A DNA stretch of 64,000 nt from DASRWT01 sp963748485 (GCA_963748485.1 CAVVJF010000019.1:496001-560000), one strand, 5' to 3'. Counted from the stretch's first letter, positions 26,323 through 35,401 are shown. Numbers and translations: made by a program. Notes: generated by a model not told the origin, from the sequence alone.

Positions 26323-26688
26323 TCAGCGCGCCCGGAGGGGCTCCAGGAGCTGGACCAGGTTGCCCTCGGGATCCTTCAGGGTCGCGATGCGGAAGTTGCC
26401 GTAGTCGGTGGGTTCCTCGATGAAGGGGACACCCGCGGCCTTCAGGCGCTTCCAGTCCTTGGTCACGTCGTCACTCAGCAACCCCACCATGTGCCGCGCG
26501 GGATCGGCGTTGGGCCCGTGTACCTCGCTGTGGGTACCCAGCGCCAGCGCCGGCTGGTCGGCCTCGCCGAAGACCACGAAGCCGGGGGTCGCGACCCGTG
26601 CCGCGAGCCCCAGGGTGTCCCGATAGAACGGCAACAGCCGATTCAGATCCTCGCTCCAGATCGTCGTCCCCGCCAGTCCCTTGATCAT
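26323..26688 (-). CDS. VOC (glyoxalase-like) protein
   Basis: 121 residues, one VOC protein: GLAGTTIWSEDLNRLLPFYRD at the start and FRIATLKDPEGNLVQLLEP at the end, with Glu-free C-terminal strand (Gln replaces the usual metal Glu). The N-terminal His is also absent. Metal-dependent catalysis is therefore doubtful, and it may be a binding or antibiotic-sequestering type. I use the ATG at 26688 with GGAGGG upstream rather than 26727. It lies 32 bases downstream of the GNAT start in the same direction of reading and may share its transcript. Confidence 0.75.
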   Translation of the reverse strand: MIKGLAGTTIWSEDLNRLLPFYRDTLGLAARVATPGFVVFGEADQPALALGTHSEVHGPNADPARHMVGLLSDDVTKDWKRLKAAGVPFIEEPTDYGNFRIATLKDPEGNLVQLLEPLRAR

Positions 26689-26743
26689 GACGCCCTCCTT
26701 CCCTCTCAGTCTATGGACGAACGGCAAGGTGCGGGATCGACAG

Positions 26744-26768
26744 CCGTTGTGGCAAGGTAGACTGGCGT
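26744..26768 (+). repeat. copy 1 of an exact 25-bp repeat
   Basis: The 25 bases beginning CCGTTGTGGCAAGG and ending TAGACTGGCGT occur again, identically, at 37114-37138. This copy lies 46 bases before the amidohydrolase ATG. It contains TAGACT, a 4/6 match to a -10 box. Both copies precede genes for amide-bond hydrolases. Confidence 0.85.
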
Positions 26769-26814
26769 TCCGCTAGCGACAACGCGCATTGCCTGTCGAG
26801 AGGGAGACGACTGC

Positions 26815-28077
26815 ATGCCCGAGCCATCTACGCGCTTCACGTTGATCACCGCAGGCCGTCTCCTCGACGGCACCGGGGCCGCGCCCATCGACCAGGCGGC
26901 AGTGCTCATCGAGGGGAACCGCATCGTCAGCCTGGGCCGCGCGGCCCAGGTCCACGCTCCCGACGGCGCATCCGTGGACCGGAGGGACTACGGGGCGGCG
27001 ACGGTCCTGCCCGGGCTCGTCGACGCGCACACCCACCTGGTGGCGCCGGGCGACGGCACGCTCGGCGACGATGTCGCCAAGGAGGACGACGACATCCTGC
27101 TGCTCCAGGCGGCGAAGAACGCCCGCACCCTCCTCCACTCGGGCGTGACGACGCTCCGCGAGAACGGCGCCAAGGGCCGGGTGGCCTTCTCGCTGCGCGA
27201 GGGCATCCGTCGCAAGCTCGCCCCGGGGCCGCGCATGGTCATCTGCGGACGCCCGATCACGATCACGGGCGGCCATATGGGCTACTTCGGCTCGGAGGCC
27301 GACGGCGAGACCGCCGTGCGGGCCGAGGTCCGCAAGCTCCTGAAGGAAGGCGCCGACTACATCAAGATCGTGGCGAGCGGCGGTTCGACACGCACCTCCG
27401 ATCCGAACCGCGCTTCGTACACCGTCGCCGAGCTCGCCGCGATGACCGACGAGGCGCACCGCCACGGCAAGCTCACCGCCGCGCACTGCACCTCGGCGCA
27501 GTCCGTGCAGAACTGTCTGGACGCCGACGTGGACATGATCATCCACTGCATCTTCACGGAGCCCGACGGCACCTATCGTTTCCGCCCCGACCTCGTGGAG
27601 CGACTGGCCGCCGCCAAGGCATGGGTCAACCCGACGCTCTACGTGATGAAGGCGGGGATTGAGCGGCTGCGCGCGGCACGCGAGCGGGAGGGACAGCTCA
27701 CGCCCGAGCTGCTGGCGCAGCTCGAGGAGTCTCGGCGAGCGCTGGACGTGCGGGTGGATGCCGTGCGCCGCATGAGCGAGGCCGGCGTCCGGATGACCGC
27801 GGGATCGGACTCACCGTGGGGCTGGTACGCTCCCGGGGAGTTCGTCCACGAGATCCACATGATGGCGCAGGCGGGCCTCTCGTACACGGACGCCATCGTG
27901 ACCGGTACCGCCGGCTCGGCGGATTCCATCGGTGCGGGCGGCGTGGCCGGGCGCCTCCTGCCGGGTCGGCTGGCCGACGTGCTGGTGGTGCGCGGGGATC
28001 CCACGCGCGAGATCACCGCGCTCTGGGACGTGCTCGACGTCTACCAGGCGGGCCGCCGCATCGAGCGCGCTCCCTAA
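26815..28077 (+). CDS. amidohydrolase (imidazolonepropionase/prolidase-like)
   Basis: 420 residues of the metal-dependent amidohydrolase superfamily. It has GLVDAHTHL (HxH metal pair, about residue 66), a Lys strand in GADYIKIVASGG (about 180), His in LTAAHCTS, His in MIIHCIF, and Asp in TAGSDSPWG. The C-terminal sheet closes with LADVLVVRGDP. Relatives cleave dipeptides, imidazolone propionate or other cyclic amides; the substrate is open. A GAGGGAG ribosome site precedes the ATG. Its TAA stop directly abuts the inverted repeat of the following 3.6-kb element. Confidence 0.85.
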   Translation: MPEPSTRFTLITAGRLLDGTGAAPIDQAAVLIEGNRIVSLGRAAQVHAPDGASVDRRDYGAATVLPGLVDAHTHLVAPGDGTLGDDVAKEDDDILLLQAAKNARTLLHSGVTTLRENGAKGRVAFSLREGIRRKLAPGPRMVICGRPITITGGHMGYFGSEADGETAVRAEVRKLLKEGADYIKIVASGGSTRTSDPNRASYTVAELAAMTDEAHRHGKLTAAHCTSAQSVQNCLDADVDMIIHCIFTEPDGTYRFRPDLVERLAAAKAWVNPTLYVMKAGIERLRAAREREGQLTPELLAQLEESRRALDVRVDAVRRMSEAGVRMTAGSDSPWGWYAPGEFVHEIHMMAQAGLSYTDAIVTGTAGSADSIGAGGVAGRLLPGRLADVLVVRGDPTREITALWDVLDVYQAGRRIERAP

Positions 28078-28149
28078 CAGGCCGTGGTGAAAGTCATCAG
28101 AAATCACTCGCCACCGGTGCCGTGTGATCGTACAGTGCGGCGCAGGGCG

Positions 28150-28494
28150 ATGGGCAAACGCACGAGCAAGCAAGCTCCGATGTTTCTGGCCGCCACCGAG
28201 TTGCCGGTCTCGGCGGGCCATCCGTTCTACGCGAAGCTGAACACGATCCTCGACGGGGCCGGATTCGATCGCTTTGCCGAGGAGCAGGGCGGTCGCTATG
28301 CTCTCACCGCCGTCGACGGGACGGCCGCCGGGGATGCCTTCTGCGCCGCACTCGTCGTCTCCCTTCTCCAGGCGCGCGAGCGCGGGGAGGCACTCGCGCG
28401 CGCCTGCGCCGCGGGAGCGATCGCGGCATCGCGGCCCGGCGCGCAGCCGTCGCTCCCGACCGCTGCCGAGCTGGGAGAGATACTGGTCCGCTGA
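28150..28494 (+). pseudogene. in-frame chimera of a transposase N-terminus and a ribokinase C-terminus
   Basis: The frame from ATG 28150 encodes about 114 residues. The first 46 (FLAATELPVSAGHPFYAKLN, GFDRFAEEQ) resemble the start of IS1182/IS5-like transposases. From about base 28290 it reads RYALTAVDGTAAGDAFCAAL and GAIAASRPGAQPSLPT, the catalytic Asp-GAGD-like end of PfkB-family sugar kinases such as ribokinase. The kinase N-terminal three quarters are missing, so neither activity is expected. The stop overlaps the next ATG (TGATG), reflecting the old rbsK-nucleoside hydrolase coupling. Confidence 0.75.
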
Positions 28495-29427
28495 TGCCAA
28501 TCCCGGTTCTGATCGACTGCGACCCCGGCTACGACGATGTGATCGCGATCATGCTCGCGCTGGCGAGCCCCGAGGTGGAGGTGCTCGGGATCACGACCGT
28601 CGATGGGAACCAGTCTGTGGCCGAGACGACGGAGAACGCGTTGCGGGTGGTGGAGTTCTTGGCCCGCGAGATTCCTGTCGCTGCGGGCGCCAATCGGCCG
28701 TTCGTGCGTGAGTTCCCCTTCCGGCGGAGCGAGCACGGACAGCGCCGACTTGCGGCGCGACATCCCCGGGCTGCCGCCTGCGACAGGCCGAGCGGTGGAC
28801 GAGCACGCGGTCGACCTCCTCGCGCGGGTCTTGCTCGCCGCGGACGAGCCGGTGACGCTCGTTCCGCTCGGGCCGCTCACGAACGTGGCGCTGCTCCTGG
28901 CCCGGTACCCCGCCGCGGCCGAGCGCATCGGACGCATGGTCCTGATGGGCGGCGCGATCGGCGAGGGCAACGCCACCACGGCCGCCGAGTTCAACATCTA
29001 CGTCGATCCCGAGTCCGCGCAGCGCGTCTTCTCGAGCGGGATCGACCTCACCATGGTCGGTCTCGACGTGACGTACCGGGCGATCGTCAGCCCGGCGGAG
29101 CTGGAGGAGCTGCGCGGCCTCGGCCGCGCCGGCGGCGTCGTCGCCGCGGTCCTCGACGCGTTTCCGCCCTACCGCCGCTACTCGTGGTATCCGGAGGGGT
29201 ACCCGGTGCACGACGCGGTCGCGGTGGCCGAGCTCGTGCGCCCGGGGCTCCTGACAACGGAGTACCTGAACGTCGTGGTGGACTGCTCGTCGGAGCTTTC
29301 GCGCGGGCGCACGGTCGTCGACCGGAGCGGCCGCAGCGGCCGCGAGCCCAACGCCCGTGTCGCCGTCGACGTCGACACGGCCGCCTTCGTGCGCCTCCTG
29401 ATCGAGCGCCTGCGCACGCTCGGGTGA
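28494..29427 (+). CDS. inosine-uridine-type nucleoside hydrolase, one frameshift
   Basis: The N-terminal calcium site motif is present as LIDCDPGYDDVIAIMLAL, followed by TVDGNQSVAETTENALRV. Near base 28740 the frame shifts by +1. It then continues with the family blocks LVPLGPLTNVALLL, MVLMGGAIGEGNATTAAEFNI, and PVHDAVAVAELV (last metal Asp). The enzyme splits ribonucleosides into base and ribose, which fits the ribokinase remnant just upstream (nucleoside salvage). Without the shift it would be about 310 residues, normal length. The usual HGESGLDG-like loop is poorly kept at the shift, so a small deletion there is also possible. Confidence 0.8.
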
Positions 29428-29562
29428 AGGAGCGGGGCGGCCAGGGATGCGTGACCGATAACATCGTCCGATGCGTCGACTCTGCGATAGCGTCAATTCC
29501 GTCCGTACATCGCATTCGAATCGTTCGGATGCACACGAGCTGACACAACTCAGGAGGCCGCT

Positions 29563-30219
29563 ATGAGCACGACGAAGGTCCGCAGCAACGACATGAAGTT
29601 CGAGATCGTCGTCATCCCCGTCTCGGATGTCGACCGCGCGAAGGAATTCTACGGGAGGCTCGGGTGGAGGCTCGACGCCGAGTTCGCCAGCGGTGACGAC
29701 TTCCGCGTGATCCAGTTCACGCCGCCCGGCTCCGGGTGCTCGGTCATCTTCGGCAAGAACGTCACCGCGGCGGCGCCTGGCTCCGCTCAGGGCCTGTACC
29801 TGATCGTCTCCGACATCGCGGCCGCCCGCGACGAGCTCCGCGGTCGCGGCGTCGAGGTGAGCGAGGTGTTCCACAGCGACGGCGTGTACGCTGGCACGGA
29901 CGAGCCCTATCTATTTGGGCGGCGTCGGACCAGCGGTCCGGATCCCGAGCGTGGCAGCTACCGCTCGTTTGCCTCGTTCCGTGATCCAGACGGCAACGGA
30001 TGGCTGTTCCAGGAGGTCACGACGCGGCTGGCCGGGCGCATCGACTCCGGGGTGACGAGCTTCGCGTCCGCGAACGATCTGGCGGACGCGTTTCGGCGTG
30101 CCGAGGCCGCCCACGGTAAGTACGAGGCCCGGCTCGGCCAGGGGAGGGATGCGAACTGGCCGGAGTGGTACGCCGCGTACATGGTCGCGGAGCAGGCGGG
30201 CACGGAGCTGCCGTCGTGA
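29563..30219 (+). CDS. VOC protein with C-terminal extension
   Basis: 218 residues. Residues 10-155 form a VOC domain (FEIVVIPVSDVDRAKEFYGRL, GLYLIVSDIAAARDEL, FASFRDPDGNGWLFQEV). The C-terminal 60 residues (LADAFRRAEAAHGKYEARLG, WPEWYAAYMVAEQAG) form a helical tail often attached to this subgroup, whose function is unknown. A GGAGG ribosome site precedes ATG. It overlaps the next gene start by four bases (GTGA), so the two are co-translated. Confidence 0.8.
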   Translation: MSTTKVRSNDMKFEIVVIPVSDVDRAKEFYGRLGWRLDAEFASGDDFRVIQFTPPGSGCSVIFGKNVTAAAPGSAQGLYLIVSDIAAARDELRGRGVEVSEVFHSDGVYAGTDEPYLFGRRRTSGPDPERGSYRSFASFRDPDGNGWLFQEVTTRLAGRIDSGVTSFASANDLADAFRRAEAAHGKYEARLGQGRDANWPEWYAAYMVAEQAGTELPS

Positions 30220-31590
30220 CTGCCTACGACGCGATCGTCATCGGCACCGGCCAAGCCGGCCCTTACGTGACCTCGCGTCTCGCGGGCGCCGGAATGAAAG
30301 TCGCGGTCATCGAGCGCAACGCCTTCGGCGGAACGTGCGTCAATACCGGCTGCATTCCGACCAAGACGATGGTGGCGAGCGCGTACGCGGCGCGCATGGC
30401 CGCTCGCGCCGCCGAGTATGGCGTGGACGTCGGCTCGGTGCGTGTCGACATGAAGCGGGTCATGGCCCGGAAAGACGCGGTCTCGAAGGCGTCGCGCACC
30501 GGTCTCGAAGACTGGCTGCGGAACATGGAGAACTGCACCGTCTACCAGGGCCACGCCCGCTTCGAATCCGCGCACGAGGTGAGCGTCGGCGGAGAGCGCC
30601 TCCACGCGGACAAGATCTTCATCAACGTCGGCGGCCGGGCGCTCGTTCCCGACATGCCGGGGCTTCGCGAGATCGACTGGTCTCACCAACAGCTCGATGA
30701 TGTCGGTGGACTTTCTACCGAGGCACCTGATCGTCGTCGGCGGCAGTTACATCGGTCTCGAATTCGGTCAGATGTTTCGGCGCTTCGGCGCCGAGGTCAC
30801 GGTCATCGAGATGGGGCCGCGGCTCGTCGGCCGCGAGGACGAAGACGTGTCGACCGCGATCCGGGAGATCGTCGAGCACGAGGGTGTCGAGGTGCGCGCG
30901 AACGCGAAGTGCATCAGCTTCGCCAAACGCGGCGAAGAGATCGTCGCCAACGTCGATTGTGCCGACGGTGCGCCGCGAGTGCACGGCACGCACGTGCTGC
31001 TCGCCGTCGGCCGCCGTCCCAATACCGACGATCTGGGCCTCGAGAAGGCGGGGGTCGCGGTCGACGAGCGGGGCTACGTCGTGGTCGACGACCAGCTCCG
31101 CACGGGCGTCCCGGGAATCTGGGCGCTCGGCGATTGCAACGGCAAGGGGGCTTTCACGCACACTTCGTACAACGACGGGGAGATCGTGATCGCCAACTTG
31201 CTCGAGAACGATCCGCGCCGAGTGAGCGATCGGATCACCGCATACGCGCTGTACGTCGATCCGCCGCTCGGTCGGGCCGGGATGACGGAGGGAGAGATTC
31301 GCAAGAGCGGGCGCAAGGCGCTCATCGCCAAGCGGCCGATGACGCGCGTCGGACGCGCGGTCGAAAAGGGCGAGACTCAGGGATTCATGAAGATCGCGGT
31401 CGACGCCGAGACCGGCGCCATCCTGGGCGCCGCGATCCTCGGCACGGGCGGCGACGAGGTCATCCACTCGATTCTCGACGTGATGTACGCAAAGGCGCCG
31501 TGGACGGTGATCCGCCGCGCGATGCACATTCATCCGACCGTCTCCGAACTCGTGCCGACGATGCTGTCCGACCTCCGACCGATGGACTAG
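30216..31590 (+). CDS. pyridine nucleotide-disulfide oxidoreductase (mercuric reductase-like), one frameshift
   Basis: From the GTG at 30216 the frame shows the FAD loop AIVIGTGQAGP and the redox motif FGGTCVNTGCIPTK (Cys41, Cys46). After GLREIDW (about 30679) one extra base shifts the frame. It resumes with LIVVGGSYIGLEF (NADPH site), GVPGIWALGDCNG (second FAD contact) and the C-terminal dimer motif MHIHPTVSELVPTM. Relatives are dihydrolipoamide dehydrogenase, soluble transhydrogenase and MerA. No MerA-type heavy-metal domain or C-terminal vicinal cysteines are seen, so mercury reduction is unlikely. The electron acceptor is unknown; restored length is about 458. Confidence 0.82.
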
Positions 31591-31652
31591 CCACACCTGA
31601 GCATGGACTGCCGTGCGCGCCGCCTGAACGCTGAGGCTTTCACCACGGACTG

Positions 31653-32621
31653 CTAGTCATAGAGGTGGCAGGCGGCCTGGTGACCGGGACCGACGGCGCG
31701 GGGGACGGGACGCTCCACCCGGCAGCGGTCGAAGGCAGCCGGGCAGCGCGGGTGGAAGCGGCAGCCGGCCGGCAGCTCGAGGCCGCTGCCCACTTCCCCC
31801 TTCGGGATGATCCGATCGCGGCGCCGCGCGGGATCGGCGACGGGGATGGCCGACAGCAGCCCCTGCGTGTAGGGATGCTTAGGCTCCCGATGGATGACGT
31901 CACGCGTCCCGATCTCCACGATCTCGCCCAGGTACATCACCGCCACGCGATCCGACATGTGCAGGACCACGTGCAGGTCGTGGGAGATGAAGAGATAGGT
32001 GAGGCCGAAGCGGCGACGGAGGTCCATCAGAAGGTTGAGCACCTGGGCCTGGATCGAGACGTCGAGCGCCGAGACCGGCTCGTCGGCCACGATGAGGCTC
32101 GGGTGCAGCGCCAGGGCCGCCGCGATGCCGATGCGCTGGCGCTGGCCACCGGAGAGCTCGTGCGGGAAGCGCTCGGCAAAGCCGGGATCGAGCCCCACCA
32201 CCTCGAGCAGCTCGGCCGCCCGGCGGCGCTGTGCTGCGGCGTCCCCCTGACCATAGATCGCCAGCGGCTCGGCGATGATGCGCCCCACCCGCATCCGCGG
32301 GTTGAGCGAGCCGAAGGGGTCCTGGAAGACGATCTGCAAGCGCTGCCGCGCGGCCCAGAGCTCGTGCGGGGACAGAGCGAGGAGGTCCCGTCCCTCGAAG
32401 CGGATGTTCCCCGCGCTGGGCTCGATCAGGCGCAGGATGAGCCGGCCCGTGGTGGACTTGCCGCAGCCCGACTCGCCCACGAGGCCCAGCGTCTCGCCCG
32501 GTTCGAGCGTGAAGCTCACCCCATCCACGGCGCGGATCACGCGCTGCCGACGGGCGAGCCACGCGCCGCCAACATGGAACTGCTTGACGAGGTCTTCCAC
32601 CTCGAGCAGCGGGCCCGCCAT
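31653..32621 (-). CDS. dppF: dipeptide/oligopeptide ABC transporter ATP-binding protein DppF
   Basis: 322 residues: Walker A GESGCGKST, signature LSGGQRQR, Walker B SLIVADEP, and the C-terminal oligopeptide/dipeptide extension with CRFHPRCPAAFDRC, whose cysteines bind an iron-sulfur cluster in characterised Dpp ATPases. It is the last gene of the operon SBP-B-C-D-F and pairs with DppD to energise uptake. The ATG at 32621 overlaps the dppD stop (TGATG). Its stop codon touches the inverted repeat of the neighbouring mobile segment. Confidence 0.92.
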   Translation of the reverse strand: MAGPLLEVEDLVKQFHVGGAWLARRQRVIRAVDGVSFTLEPGETLGLVGESGCGKSTTGRLILRLIEPSAGNIRFEGRDLLALSPHELWAARQRLQIVFQDPFGSLNPRMRVGRIIAEPLAIYGQGDAAAQRRRAAELLEVVGLDPGFAERFPHELSGGQRQRIGIAAALALHPSLIVADEPVSALDVSIQAQVLNLLMDLRRRFGLTYLFISHDLHVVLHMSDRVAVMYLGEIVEIGTRDVIHREPKHPYTQGLLSAIPVADPARRRDRIIPKGEVGSGLELPAGCRFHPRCPAAFDRCRVERPVPRAVGPGHQAACHLYD

Positions 32622-33583
32622 CACGACACCACCGGGCAGGCCACGAAGTGCCCGGGCTCCCGCTCCTCGAGCACGGGATCGTCGCGGCGGCAGCTCGCGA
32701 TGGCGTACGCGCAGCGCGGGGCGAAGCGGCAGCCGACGCCGCCCCGGCGGAGATCGGGCGGCACGCCCTCGATGGAGACGAGCGGCTGCCCGAATCGGCT
32801 CGGATGCGGCAGGCACTGGAGGAGCCCTCGCGTGTAGGGATGGATCGGCCGGGCGAAGAGACGCGCCACCGGCGCCATCTCGACGATGCGCCCGCCATAG
32901 ATGACCGCGACGCGGTGGCAGATCTCGGCGACGACACCGAGGTCATGGGTGATCAGCAGCACCGCCATGCCCCGCTCCGCCTGGAGCCTCCGCAGCAGGT
33001 CGAGGATCTGCGCCTGGATGGTGACGTCGAGGGCCGTGGTCGGCTCGTCGGCGATCAGCAGCGCCGGCCCCGCGGCCAGCGCCATCGCGATCATGGCGCG
33101 CTGGCGCAGGCCGCCCGAGAGCTGGTGCGGGTAGTCGCGGGCCCGCTGGCGCGGCGAAGGGATCTGGACCAGGTCGAGCATGGCCTCCGTGCGCTCCCAG
33201 GCCTCCCGCGTGCCGCCGCCTCCGTGCGCGCGGACGGCCGAGGCGATCTGGTCGCCGATCGAGAACACGGGGTTGAGGGAAGTCATCGGCTCCTGGAAGA
33301 TCATGGCGATCCGGGCGCCACGCACGCGCCGCATGGCCTCCCCATCCTTGGCCAGCAGATCCTCGCCCTCCAACAGGACGCGCCCGGCCGCGATGCGCCC
33401 GGGCGGCGGAACCAGCCGCATGATGGACAGCGACGTCACGCTCTTCCCGCAACCGCTCTCCCCAACCAGCCCGAGCACCTCGCCCTTGTCGATCGAGAAG
33501 CTCACCCCGTCCACCGCGCGGAGAACGCCCAGGCTCGTCGCGAAGTGGGTCTCGAGGCCCTGAACCGTGAGGAGCGGCGGCAC
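32621..33583 (-). CDS. dppD: dipeptide/oligopeptide ABC transporter ATP-binding protein DppD
   Basis: 320 residues: Walker A GESGCGKSV, signature LSGGLRQRAMIAMAL, Walker B ALLIADEPT, and the C-terminal CRFAPRCAYAIASC cluster motif. It forms the ATPase heterodimer with DppF. Its start lies one base from the end of dppC. Confidence 0.92.
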   Translation of the reverse strand: MPPLLTVQGLETHFATSLGVLRAVDGVSFSIDKGEVLGLVGESGCGKSVTSLSIMRLVPPPGRIAAGRVLLEGEDLLAKDGEAMRRVRGARIAMIFQEPMTSLNPVFSIGDQIASAVRAHGGGGTREAWERTEAMLDLVQIPSPRQRARDYPHQLSGGLRQRAMIAMALAAGPALLIADEPTTALDVTIQAQILDLLRRLQAERGMAVLLITHDLGVVAEICHRVAVIYGGRIVEMAPVARLFARPIHPYTRGLLQCLPHPSRFGQPLVSIEGVPPDLRRGGVGCRFAPRCAYAIASCRRDDPVLEEREPGHFVACPVVS

Positions 33584-33584
33584 G

Positions 33585-34475
33585 CTAGACCTTCAAGCGC
33601 GGGTCGAGGGTGTCGCGCAGCCAGTCGCCGAGGAGATTGACGGCGAGCACGGTGAGCATGATCGCCAGCCCGGGGAAGGTGGCGAGCCACCACGCGGTGG
33701 CGATGTAGTTCCGCCCGTCGGCGAGCATCCAGCCCCAGGTGGGCGTGGGCGGCTGGACGCCGAGTCCGAGGAACGACAGCGCCGATTCGTAGATGATCAT
33801 GAACGCCAGCTCGAGAGTGGCCACCACGATGATCGGGGTCAGCGCGTTCGGCAACACGTGCCTGAGCAACAAGCGGACAGACCGGTTGCCGCGCGCGCGG
33901 GCACCGCTCACGAATTCGCGCTCGCGAATCGACAGCACGTCGGCGCGGACGATCCGCGCGAACTGCACCCAGCGGGTGGCGGCCATTACTAGGATCACGT
34001 TCACGAGGCTCGGGCCGAGCGCGAAAACGACCCCCATCGCCAGCAGGATGTAGGGGATGGCGAGGAACACATCCACCACGCGCATGACGAGCGCGTCGGT
34101 GCGGCCTCCGTAGAAGCCGGCGAGGAGGCCGAGCGATACACCGATGAGGCAGGAGAGCGTCACTGCCGAGAGACCGACACCGAGAGAGATCCGGCCGCCG
34201 TGGACGATCCGGCTCAGGATGTCCCGCCCGAGGTGATCGGTGCCGAGCGGATGCTCCCAGAGGCCCCGCGCCTGCCAGGCGGGCGGCCGGAGGCGCTTGG
34301 CGAGCATCTGCCGCCCCGGGTCCCACGGGGCGATCTGCGGGGCCGCCAGGGCCGCGCCACCCATGATCAGCAGCACCGCGATCCCGAAGACGGCGCGGAA
34401 GCTCATCCGGCGGCGGGCGGGGATGGCCACGGGCGGGAGCGGGCACACCGCCGTCGGGCTCGCGGCCTCGCTCAC
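33585..34475 (-). CDS. dppC: dipeptide ABC transporter permease DppC
   Basis: 296 residues with a short N-terminal tail, one membrane helix, the LGTDHLGRDILSR motif that marks DppC/OppC, and the coupling motif EFVSGARARGNRSVRLLLRH for the ATPases. The GTG at 34475 overlaps the dppB stop (GTGA). The frame is open further upstream but only as a shadow of dppB. Confidence 0.9.
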   Translation of the reverse strand: MSEAASPTAVCPLPPVAIPARRRMSFRAVFGIAVLLIMGGAALAAPQIAPWDPGRQMLAKRLRPPAWQARGLWEHPLGTDHLGRDILSRIVHGGRISLGVGLSAVTLSCLIGVSLGLLAGFYGGRTDALVMRVVDVFLAIPYILLAMGVVFALGPSLVNVILVMAATRWVQFARIVRADVLSIREREFVSGARARGNRSVRLLLRHVLPNALTPIIVVATLELAFMIIYESALSFLGLGVQPPTPTWGWMLADGRNYIATAWWLATFPGLAIMLTVLAVNLLGDWLRDTLDPRLKV

Positions 34476-35401
34476 TGCTTGCTCCGCACGAAGACGATGC
34501 GGGGATCGAGATAGGTGTAGATCAGGTCCATCACGAGGTTGATGAGGACGAAGAGCGTCGCCAGCATCGCGACGATGGCCTGCACCAGCGGATAGTCGCG
34601 GCTGAAGATCGCGTCCACCGCGAGTCGGCCGACTCCCGGCCAGGCGAAGATCGTCTCGGTGATTACCGCGCCGCCCAGGAGAATGCCGAACTCGAGCCCG
34701 ACGATGGTGACGAGGGGGATGGCGGCGTTCTTGAGCGCGTACTTGTACGTCACGAGGAAGGCGCGCACGCCGGCGGCGCGGGCGGTGCGGACGTAATCTT
34801 GGGCCAGCACCTCGAGCATGCCCGAGCGCGCCATGCGGGCGATGCGCGCCATCGAGAAGGCGCCGAGTGCGGTGGCGGGTAACACGAGCGACGCGAGCCC
34901 GTCGCGGCCCGCCGCCGGAAACCAGCCGAGCCCGACCGCGAAGACCATGATCAGGAGGAGCCCGAGCCAGTACACGGGCATCGCCTGGCCCATCAGGACG
35001 CCCACCGAGCAGATCGCGTCGAGCAGGGAGTTGCGTCGGAGCGCGGCGAGGATGCCGGCGGGGACGGCCACCGCCAGGGCCAGGCCGAGCCCGGCTGCCG
35101 TGAGCTCGAGGGTGGCGGGGAGCGTCTGGAAAATCAGGGTGAGCGCGGGGACCTGGTGCTTGAACGAGAGGCCGAAGTCGCCGCGGACGGCCCGCGAGAG
35201 GAAGCGGACGTACTGGACCCACAGGGGGTCGTCGAGCCCGAGCAGGGCGCGGAGCTGCCGAACGTCCTCCTCGCGCGCCTCGAGTGGCAGGAGCAGGCGC
35301 GTCGGATCGCCGGTGAGGTGGAGGAGCCCGAAGACGATCACGGAGACGCCGAGGAGGACGAAGAGGCTCTGCAGGAGCCTTCGCAGGAGGTAGGCGAGCA
35401 T
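34472..35401 (-). CDS. dppB: dipeptide ABC transporter permease DppB
   Basis: 309 residues with the DppB opening MLAYLLRRLLQSLFVLLGVS, LTGDPTRLLLP, and the cytoplasmic coupling loop DYVRTARAAGVRAFLV. About six membrane helices. I use ATG at 35401 because the first amphipathic helix begins there; an upstream start at 35416 adds five unconserved residues. Confidence 0.9.
   Translation of the reverse strand: MLAYLLRRLLQSLFVLLGVSVIVFGLLHLTGDPTRLLLPLEAREEDVRQLRALLGLDDPLWVQYVRFLSRAVRGDFGLSFKHQVPALTLIFQTLPATLELTAAGLGLALAVAVPAGILAALRRNSLLDAICSVGVLMGQAMPVYWLGLLLIMVFAVGLGWFPAAGRDGLASLVLPATALGAFSMARIARMARSGMLEVLAQDYVRTARAAGVRAFLVTYKYALKNAAIPLVTIVGLEFGILLGGAVITETIFAWPGVGRLAVDAIFSRDYPLVQAIVAMLATLFVLINLVMDLIYTYLDPRIVFVRSKQ

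Larger units (their letters stand above)
28078..31652. mobile_element. 3.6-kb segment bounded by 18-bp inverted repeats, with truncated transposase and cargo genes
   Basis: CAGGCCGTGGTGAAAGTC at 28078-28095 is matched at 16 of 18 positions by the reverse complement of 31635-31652. The left end is followed by the N-terminus of a transposase that is cut off after about 46 residues. Inside lie a ribokinase tail, a nucleoside hydrolase, a VOC protein and a flavin disulfide oxidoreductase. Both outer borders coincide with stop codons of the flanking genes (TAA at 28075-28077, and the dppF TAG read from CTA at 31653-31655). This looks like an IS whose interior was replaced by passenger genes, or two remnant ends of one IS family. 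Confidence 0.55.

Noticed and set aside
26744..26768. Sigma54 (-24/-12) promoter in the 25-bp repeat, suggested by TGGCA
   Set aside because: The GC doublet is not at the required 10-base spacing from GG, and no TTGC follows.
28494..29543. The full open frame to 29543 as one 349-residue protein
   Set aside because: After about 28740 its residues are Arg-rich nonsense, while another frame carries all remaining nucleoside hydrolase motifs.
31640..32837. Plus-strand frame of 390 codons opposite dppF
   Set aside because: It has no recognisable domain and lies wholly antisense to a canonical ABC ATPase.
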